This document shows, in pieces, positions 19,628 to 25,188 of a DNA stretch of 25,188 nucleotides. Location: IMG/VR virus record IMGVR_UViG_3300025652_000497, positions 1-25,188 of that record; one strand, 5' to 3'. Source of the DNA: a virus. The stretch's first letter is position 1. Each line of letters starts with the position of its first letter. The position numbers and the translations under genes were made by a program. The notes below the pieces were generated by a model that worked only from the letters and a program-made list of their open reading frames with translations, had not been told where the DNA came from and did no database searches.

Positions 19628-21795
19628 TGCAGAACGTACAATTGTATATAGATGGAGAGCGTGCTGATTTATTTGAAGGAGACACAATTACATTACAGTC
19701 AAGTATACAGAATATAAGAGATATTCAGAAGGTTTTTGCTGACTACACCAAAGGATTATCCCTTCCAGCTTCCAAGACAAACAACAAAATATTTAAGCAC
19801 TTCTACAACTTTGATATTGAGAATGGCTTTAATGCCAGAAAAAAAGTAAGTGCGGAAATCCATATAAATTACGTTCCATTTAAAGTCGGTAAGATTGCTC
19901 TTAATTCTGTCAAGATGAGACATAATAAGGCTTTTTCTTACGACATAACATTTTTTAGCAATATAGTTGAATTGCCAGATAGATTAGGCAGTAAGTTGCT
20001 TGGAGACTTGCAGTTATTTATAAATGGTACTTATGATCATCCACTAAGTGAATCTAGTGTGAAGAATGGACTTACAACAGGATTGACTATAAACGGAAGC
20101 ACTAATGCTGTAATATATCCACTTATATCCGTAAAGAAAAGACTTTATTATGATTCTAGGGGTGATTCAGCCCCAGAAGGGGAAAGATTTAGGGGTAATC
20201 TTCACTATAGTTCGGTGACAAGAGGTTTGACTTGGGATGATTTAAAGCCAGCTATAAAAGCAATTCACGTTATAGAGGCTATAGAGCAAGAAATAGGGAT
20301 TGATTTCACTAGAGACTTCTTTGGCACAACTCCTATGGATAACCTATATCTTTGGCTAAATACAGTGCCAGAGGATAACACAGAGGTTTCTAATACAGAG
20401 CAGAGTATTACTTTAGATGGTTGGAACTTGTATAATAGCACAGCTATAAACCAAATAATATTCTCTGGAACAAAACTCAACCTACTCGTTAACGTAACTC
20501 CAGAAACATATAAATATGAACTTACATATTCAATCCTAACAGGAGACACCACTACTCCTTATGTAGCGAGAATAATAGACGATATAACAAACACGGTTTT
20601 GTTTCAGTTTGAAGAGACTAAAGGAGGTCAACAGCACCTTAGAACTTTGATAAATAATGGATCAGTAGATCCCTATAGATTAAGATTTGAAGTCACCTCA
20701 ACAGGTTCTTTGTCTTTTAGCTCAACGGTAAAGATAGATTTACTTAGCGCAACAAATGTCTTGTATGATAGCGTAACTTATGAAACTGGTATTACAGGTG
20801 GGGCAATAAACACTGAATCAACTCTTCAGATGTACAAACAATTCCCTAAGATAAGAGCGATAGACTTTATTACTGGAATATGGAAAATGTTCAATTTAAC
20901 AGCTTACTACGTTGATGATATAAGGGATGCTAACTACGGAAAAATATACGTTGATACTTTAGACAACTTCTATAATGATAATACAAGTAATCCATTAGGA
21001 GGTACAATAGACATACAGAATTATATAGATATTACTGAAAGTGTTATTGATTCAGCTCTACCATACACTGAGATAGACTTCAATTATCGAAAGCCTGACA
21101 CTTTATTAGCAGAGCAGCACTTAGAAAAGTTTGGTCAAGTATTTGGAGATGAGCAGTATAGAGAGAACGAAGCTAATATAGATAATGACAGGATATATAC
21201 CTTGAGTCTACCTTTCGCACACTTTAAATACGAAAGAATAAGGGATATAAATCCATCCACAAATAATGAAATAACTAGAATACAGTGGGGCTATTCAGCT
21301 TCTGGAGATATAGATGAAACTACTGGTGATTATGATTCGGTGATATCTAGCCCCCTTTTATTTTATGGAGTAAGAGAGACTGGAATACCAAGTGGAGACG
21401 GAATAAATTGGATTAATAATTTTGGTTCTGGTTCTGCATCTTCGGAGCAGCTCCTTAATTACTGGAGACCATCTAACGCAAATGAAGCTGGTGGTTTAGC
21501 AATACCTCCTACATACTCATTAAATTTTGATGCAGAAGTTGATGAATGGCAATCTATTGATTATGGATTGGATAGTGGCTCTCTATTTAACAATTTCTAT
21601 AAAGAATATATAGAGGAGGTTTTTAATCAGAAAAGAAGATTGTCTAAGTTCACTTGTCATCTTCCAGTTCAGATTGTGCAGAACTTTAAACTGAATGACT
21701 ACATAAAAATACTATCTCACCTATATAAGATTAACACTATAAAGTTAAACCTAAATACTGGTAAGGCTGAGGTTGAATTATTAAACATTATATAA
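19627..21795 (+). CDS. Large tail (tip/baseplate-like) protein, 722 aa
   Basis: A long, beta-rich structural protein typical of Bacteroidota phage tail clusters. N-terminal YIDGERADLFEGDTITLQSSIQNIRDIQKVFADYTKGLSLPASKTNN is the recurring start pattern. The middle is Thr/Asn-rich beta sequence; the end (FKLNDYIKILSHLYKINTIKLNLNTGKAEVELLNI) reads like a baseplate hub-type beta barrel, which I note only as a resemblance. It overlaps both neighbours by single bases, so it is part of one operon. Confidence 0.65.
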   Translation: MQNVQLYIDGERADLFEGDTITLQSSIQNIRDIQKVFADYTKGLSLPASKTNNKIFKHFYNFDIENGFNARKKVSAEIHINYVPFKVGKIALNSVKMRHNKAFSYDITFFSNIVELPDRLGSKLLGDLQLFINGTYDHPLSESSVKNGLTTGLTINGSTNAVIYPLISVKKRLYYDSRGDSAPEGERFRGNLHYSSVTRGLTWDDLKPAIKAIHVIEAIEQEIGIDFTRDFFGTTPMDNLYLWLNTVPEDNTEVSNTEQSITLDGWNLYNSTAINQIIFSGTKLNLLVNVTPETYKYELTYSILTGDTTTPYVARIIDDITNTVLFQFEETKGGQQHLRTLINNGSVDPYRLRFEVTSTGSLSFSSTVKIDLLSATNVLYDSVTYETGITGGAINTESTLQMYKQFPKIRAIDFITGIWKMFNLTAYYVDDIRDANYGKIYVDTLDNFYNDNTSNPLGGTIDIQNYIDITESVIDSALPYTEIDFNYRKPDTLLAEQHLEKFGQVFGDEQYRENEANIDNDRIYTLSLPFAHFKYERIRDINPSTNNEITRIQWGYSASGDIDETTGDYDSVISSPLLFYGVRETGIPSGDGINWINNFGSGSASSEQLLNYWRPSNANEAGGLAIPPTYSLNFDAEVDEWQSIDYGLDSGSLFNNFYKEYIEEVFNQKRRLSKFTCHLPVQIVQNFKLNDYIKILSHLYKINTIKLNLNTGKAEVELLNII

Positions 21796-21938
21796 TGATA
21801 AAGACAATTATAGAGCTGCTAAAGGCTGGTGACTTCTACGGTGTTGACCAAAGGATAGATATCGCTAAAGGCAAGTATAAAGCACCAGAGAACATAAAAG
21901 AATTTAAGGAATCCGTAAAGAGAAGAAGTAATGGCTGA
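21795..21938 (+). CDS. Small protein before tape measure, 47 aa
   Basis: ATG overlaps the preceding TAA; TGA lies 6 bases inside the next gene. The product MIKTIIELLKAGDFYGVDQRIDIAKGKYKAPENIKEFKESVKRRSNG is 47 residues (21795-21938), helical and basic. Small genes of this type commonly precede the tape measure gene in these phages. Function unknown. Confidence 0.6.
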   Translation: MIKTIIELLKAGDFYGVDQRIDIAKGKYKAPENIKEFKESVKRRSNG

Positions 21939-23895
21939 TAATAAGAAAATAGTACTTGAGATAGAGTTAAACACTAAAGGACAAGCTAAAATTGAAGGGT
22001 TAACTAAAGGTTTTGTCAAGTTAGACTTAGCTACTAAAAAGGTAACTCAATCCATCAAGGAACAGGCTTCTGCACTTAATTCCACTGCTGCTGCGGGGAA
22101 GAATATGATAGATAAAACAGGTCTAGCAGGAGCTACTGTTGTCGAATTAGGTAGGACTATATCTGACTCTAATTACGGAATTAGAGGTATGGCAAACAAC
22201 TTGTCTCAGCTATCAACATTAATGATCACGTTGATAACAACGACAGGTGGCTTAGCTAATGGAATGAAGGCTCTATGGAGTGCATTAGCTGGGCCCTTAG
22301 GAGTTATAATTGTAATTCAGACTGTTATAACATTATTTGAGAGGTTTAAAATCGAGTCTGATAAGGCGGCCAAAGCTGCTGATGAATTTACTAATTCACT
22401 AGACAGACAAGCATTTTATTTGAAGTCTTTAGGTTCTGCAATATTACAGAATAATTGGTGGATGAGTCTTAGTGATAGTGTAGCTGTTTTAAGTAGTGAA
22501 TTTAAAGAATTCGAAATAGCCTTAGATAAATTGGGTAATAAAGATAGGGGTGCAGTAAAGGCTCTTGTGGAGAGATTTTTAGAATACAAGGAACTTCAAA
22601 AAGATATAAGAGACATTCAGAAAAGGATAGAAGAAGATGTAGTAGGTAGAAGTTTGCTTGAAAAAACATTATATGACTTAATACTTAGAAGGAGTAAATT
22701 AGAAAAGGAGTTTCAGAAAGAATCAGGAAGGGGAGCTAGGGAATCTTTAAAAACATTAAGAACATTTAAACAGCAATTCTTAGACTTTGATAAGGATGTA
22801 GAAAAACTTAGACAGGAGTCATTACAGCAATTTATTAAAGACCAAGAAACTAAAATAGCCAAAGAATCAACAGATTTAATGATGATGTTTAGAATTACAA
22901 CTGAAGACTTCAAACAACGTCAAAAACAAAGGCTTGATGAATTCCTAGAGAGTAAGGCTACTAATGCGGAAAAAATAAAAGCTAAAAAAGAATATAACGA
23001 GTCAATCATTTTAGCAGAACAAGAACTGGCTAATGTAATAATAGAGATAGAAAAGAGAGCCGAGTCGAAAAGAGCTGAATTTAGGCTGGAAAGAGCTCAG
23101 GGCGTTTTAAACACTTTGTATAAAATTCAACAGGCAGAAGCAGATGTAGCAGATGCTCAGTTAATGATACCAAAAGTGTTTACAGAAAACGCTATAAAAC
23201 AAAGAATGAAACAGCTTGATTTTGAAATAATACTTCAGAAGAGTTTGGTTAACATTTATAAATCTGGCACTCAAGAAAAGGCAGACGCTGAATTAAAATT
23301 AGCTCAACTTCAGAAAAGATTAGCTAATGAAAATGTAAGTTATCAAAAACAAAGATTTGATCAAATTCAGGAAATATATAATCAAGCAGCTTCAGCAATA
23401 GGATTTATATCTGATGCAATAAAAAATAGGGAAATAAAAAATGCTGGAGAATCCCAAGATGCGATAGAAGCTGCTCAAAAAAAAGCGTTTAAGATAAACA
23501 AAGCATTACAAATAAGTAGTGTAATAATGGAAACCTATAGAAATGCTTGGCTAGCTTATGGTTCTCAATTAGTTATAGGAGACCCTACATCTATAGGTAG
23601 GGCAGAGATAGCTCGAGCATTAACCGTTGTCGGTGGGGTAGCACAAATAGCTGCAATAGCATCAACTAAATTTGACTCAGGGTCATTAGATAAACGAGGT
23701 GGTAGTGATTCAGGAGGTGGTAATGCTTTTATCGCTCCAGACTTCAATATAGTAGGTACTTCAGCTACTAGTCAATTATCACAAACTATAGCAGATTCAG
23801 AGAAATCACCATTAAAAGCATACGTTGTAACGGATGACATCAATAATGCTCAAGAATTTGACAGAAAAGTAAATGCACAGGCTTCTCTAGGTTAA
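21931..23895 (+). CDS. Tail tape measure protein
   Basis: A 654-residue protein that sets tail length and is passed into the host membrane at infection. The start KIVLEIELNTKGQAKIEGLTKGFVKLD is the usual tape-measure opening in this phage group. About residues 90-135 carry hydrophobic segments (LSTLMITLITTTGGLANG... GPLGVIIVIQTVITLF) that could form membrane helices. Residues about 190-500 are long charged coiled coils. The C-terminal part is Ala/Ile/Gly-rich, with GGSDSGGG. The length points to a tail on the short side for a siphovirus (rule of thumb). No contractile-tail genes are seen nearby. Confidence 0.85.
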   Translation: MADNKKIVLEIELNTKGQAKIEGLTKGFVKLDLATKKVTQSIKEQASALNSTAAAGKNMIDKTGLAGATVVELGRTISDSNYGIRGMANNLSQLSTLMITLITTTGGLANGMKALWSALAGPLGVIIVIQTVITLFERFKIESDKAAKAADEFTNSLDRQAFYLKSLGSAILQNNWWMSLSDSVAVLSSEFKEFEIALDKLGNKDRGAVKALVERFLEYKELQKDIRDIQKRIEEDVVGRSLLEKTLYDLILRRSKLEKEFQKESGRGARESLKTLRTFKQQFLDFDKDVEKLRQESLQQFIKDQETKIAKESTDLMMMFRITTEDFKQRQKQRLDEFLESKATNAEKIKAKKEYNESIILAEQELANVIIEIEKRAESKRAEFRLERAQGVLNTLYKIQQAEADVADAQLMIPKVFTENAIKQRMKQLDFEIILQKSLVNIYKSGTQEKADAELKLAQLQKRLANENVSYQKQRFDQIQEIYNQAASAIGFISDAIKNREIKNAGESQDAIEAAQKKAFKINKALQISSVIMETYRNAWLAYGSQLVIGDPTSIGRAEIARALTVVGGVAQIAAIASTKFDSGSLDKRGGSDSGGGNAFIAPDFNIVGTSATSQLSQTIADSEKSPLKAYVVTDDINNAQEFDRKVNAQASLG

Positions 23896-23931
23896 AATAT
23901 AACGAATACAACTCAAAATAGTTATTTATAT

Positions 23932-24864
23932 ATGGAACGGATTATAGAACTTATTATAGACGAAGAAAACGAGTTTAGTGGAATAGAAGCTATCTCGGTT
24001 GTTGAAAATCCAGCTATAGAAGAGGATTTTATCGCCCTAAAAGAGCATAAAGAAGTCAAATTAGCTGAAGTAGACAAAGAAAAGAGGATTTTAATGGGTG
24101 CAGCCTTGATACCCAACAAAAAGATATATAGAAACAGTGGTGAAGAGGAATATTACATATTCTTCTCTGAAGATACTGTCAGAAAGGCTTCTGAACTGTT
24201 TTTAATGAAGGGCAATCAGAATAACAGCACTTTAGAGCATCAAGTAGAGCTAGAAGGTATGTCTGTGGTTGAATCTTGGATAATAGAAGATGAAACTAAG
24301 GATAAATCAAGAAAATATGACTTTAACCTACCTATTGGTACTTGGATGGTATCTGTAAAGGTTAATAATGATGATGTTTGGGATCAGGTTAAGGCAGGTG
24401 AAGTAAAAGGGTTCTCTATTGAAGGTTATTTTGCAGATAAAATGGAACGCCCTAAAGAGTCTGTAAGAGGCGATTACGATAAAGATGGACTCAGTGAGCT
24501 TAATGCTGAATTTGAGCTCTTAGAAGCCCTTGAAATGCTTTCTGAGGAGGTTGAGCTAGAATCTTATGGAGGATACCCTGAATCTGCTTCAAATAATGCC
24601 AAATTAGGTATAAAAAGGAATAAAGAGCTTGGTAATAAGTGTGCTACTCAGGTTGGTAAGGTTAGAGGCCAACAATTAGCCAGAAAAGAGAAATTTACGC
24701 TACCTACTTTAAAGAGAATCTACTCTTATTTAAGTAGAGCTGGTGAATATTATGATCCTAGTAAGCCAGAGGCTTGTGGAACTATAAGTTATCTTCTTTG
24801 GGGAGGTAAAAGTATGTTAAACTGGACTGAATCTAAACTAAAAGGGATAGAAGATGGCAACTAA
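23932..24864 (+). CDS. Prohead protease-like (XkdF/S78-like) with C-terminal added domain
   Basis: A 310-residue protein with a phage head maturation serine-protease-like core, similar to the XkdF group. H103 in STLEHQVELEGMSVVESW and S162 in VKGFSIEGYF are the likely catalytic pair, separated as in the family. Residues about 212-295 form a second domain: YPESASNNAKLGIKRNKELGNKCATQVGKVRGQQLA..., then LPTLKRIYSYLSRAGEYYD and a final LLWGGKSMLNW, a module I recall at the end of other phage head proteins. It lies directly after the tape measure gene, so head genes probably continue to the right. It overlaps the last gene by 11 nt. Confidence 0.78.
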   Translation: MERIIELIIDEENEFSGIEAISVVENPAIEEDFIALKEHKEVKLAEVDKEKRILMGAALIPNKKIYRNSGEEEYYIFFSEDTVRKASELFLMKGNQNNSTLEHQVELEGMSVVESWIIEDETKDKSRKYDFNLPIGTWMVSVKVNNDDVWDQVKAGEVKGFSIEGYFADKMERPKESVRGDYDKDGLSELNAEFELLEALEMLSEEVELESYGGYPESASNNAKLGIKRNKELGNKCATQVGKVRGQQLARKEKFTLPTLKRIYSYLSRAGEYYDPSKPEACGTISYLLWGGKSMLNWTESKLKGIEDGN

Positions 24865-25188
24865 AAACACTTCTTACAGGGTTCACGTTCAAGATACTAC
24901 AGAAGCAGTCGTTTCTAGTGTGAATATAGAAAACGGAGCTATGATGCGTACAGATGATGCTCTGTATATGGGTCATAATGGAAGAAACGTAATAGTTTAT
25001 CCACAACAAAGTATATCAAGTGCAGGATGGGCAAGATATGATGATACAATTTACACTAGTAGTAATAAGCTAACTCTAGTTGCAGACACCTTAACAACCG
25101 CTCCTAATAACGCAGGTAATATAGTTAGGAGTCATTCAAGTATATCGTTCTACGACTCTTCAACTCAAAAGATACTAGGTGAAAACGT
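24854..25188 (+). CDS. Structural protein, 3' end cut by window edge
   Basis: ATG at 24854, open to the window edge (at least 111 codons). The visible part (MATKNTSYRVHVQDTTEAVVSS..., ...LYMGHNGRNVIVYPQQSI...) is Ser/Thr/Asn-rich and beta-like, with no catalytic motif; probably a head decoration, spike or tail structural protein. Overlap with the protease gene suggests they belong to the same late transcript. Confidence 0.6.
   Translation, partial: MATKNTSYRVHVQDTTEAVVSSVNIENGAMMRTDDALYMGHNGRNVIVYPQQSISSAGWARYDDTIYTSSNKLTLVADTLTTAPNNAGNIVRSHSSISFYDSSTQKILGEN

Overview
The window looks like part of the genome of a tailed, probably siphovirus-like, phage (or prophage) of a Bacteroidota host, most likely a flavobacterium. 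Three things point there: very A+T-rich DNA, three perfect Bacteroidota-type promoters (TTG, 19-20 bp, TATATTTG), and a set of small proteins and tail proteins of the kind seen in flavobacterial phages. All supported protein genes lie on the + strand, tightly packed, often with ATGA or TAATG stop/start overlaps. I saw no integrase, tRNA or CRISPR array. Portal and major capsid genes are not here; both ends of the window cut through genes.

Layout. 1-1481: lysis region, with an M15 peptidase cut by the left edge, a holin, a tiny basic protein and a second, divergent M15 peptidase. 1466-1561: a promoter-terminator pair that would make an RNA of about 60 nt. 1635-9229: early block with an ERF annealing protein, an SSB-like protein, a RecA-fold ATPase, a PD-(D/E)XK nuclease, a sigma-like factor, a MazG-like protein, a RecE-like nuclease, a DnaA domain IV protein and many small unknown genes. 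8846-10539: packaging, with a small-terminase candidate and TerL. 10540-12711: a gene-poor stretch with a six-copy 14-bp repeat array, followed by a self-contained unit (own promoter, SH3-barrel protein, GP88 family protein, small genes, strong terminator). 12712-13276: a gap holding a predicted minus-strand RNA of about 60 nt, several hairpins and two palindromes. 13277-14971: tail assembly chaperone with a probable programmed -1 frameshift, then tail-completion-like genes. 14952-18561: a fibre-like protein with a long Pro-Thr stalk, followed directly by a methyltransferase-fold protein, a prolyl-4-hydroxylase-like 2OG-Fe(II) oxygenase and two glycosyltransferase-like proteins. 18602-23895: tail proteins and tape measure. 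23932-25188: a prohead-protease-like protein and a cut structural protein.

How it works together. ERF, the SSB-like protein and the RecE-like nuclease make a plausible single-strand-annealing recombination set. The ATPase and DnaA-like protein suggest self-directed replication. The sigma-like factor may redirect host polymerase. The most unusual part is the 14952-18561 cassette. A Pro-Thr repeat stalk sits beside a P4H-like oxygenase and a glycosyltransferase with weak similarity, by eye, to plant hydroxyproline/serine glycosyltransferases. This suggests, as inference only, that the phage hydroxylates and glycosylates its own fibre stalk.
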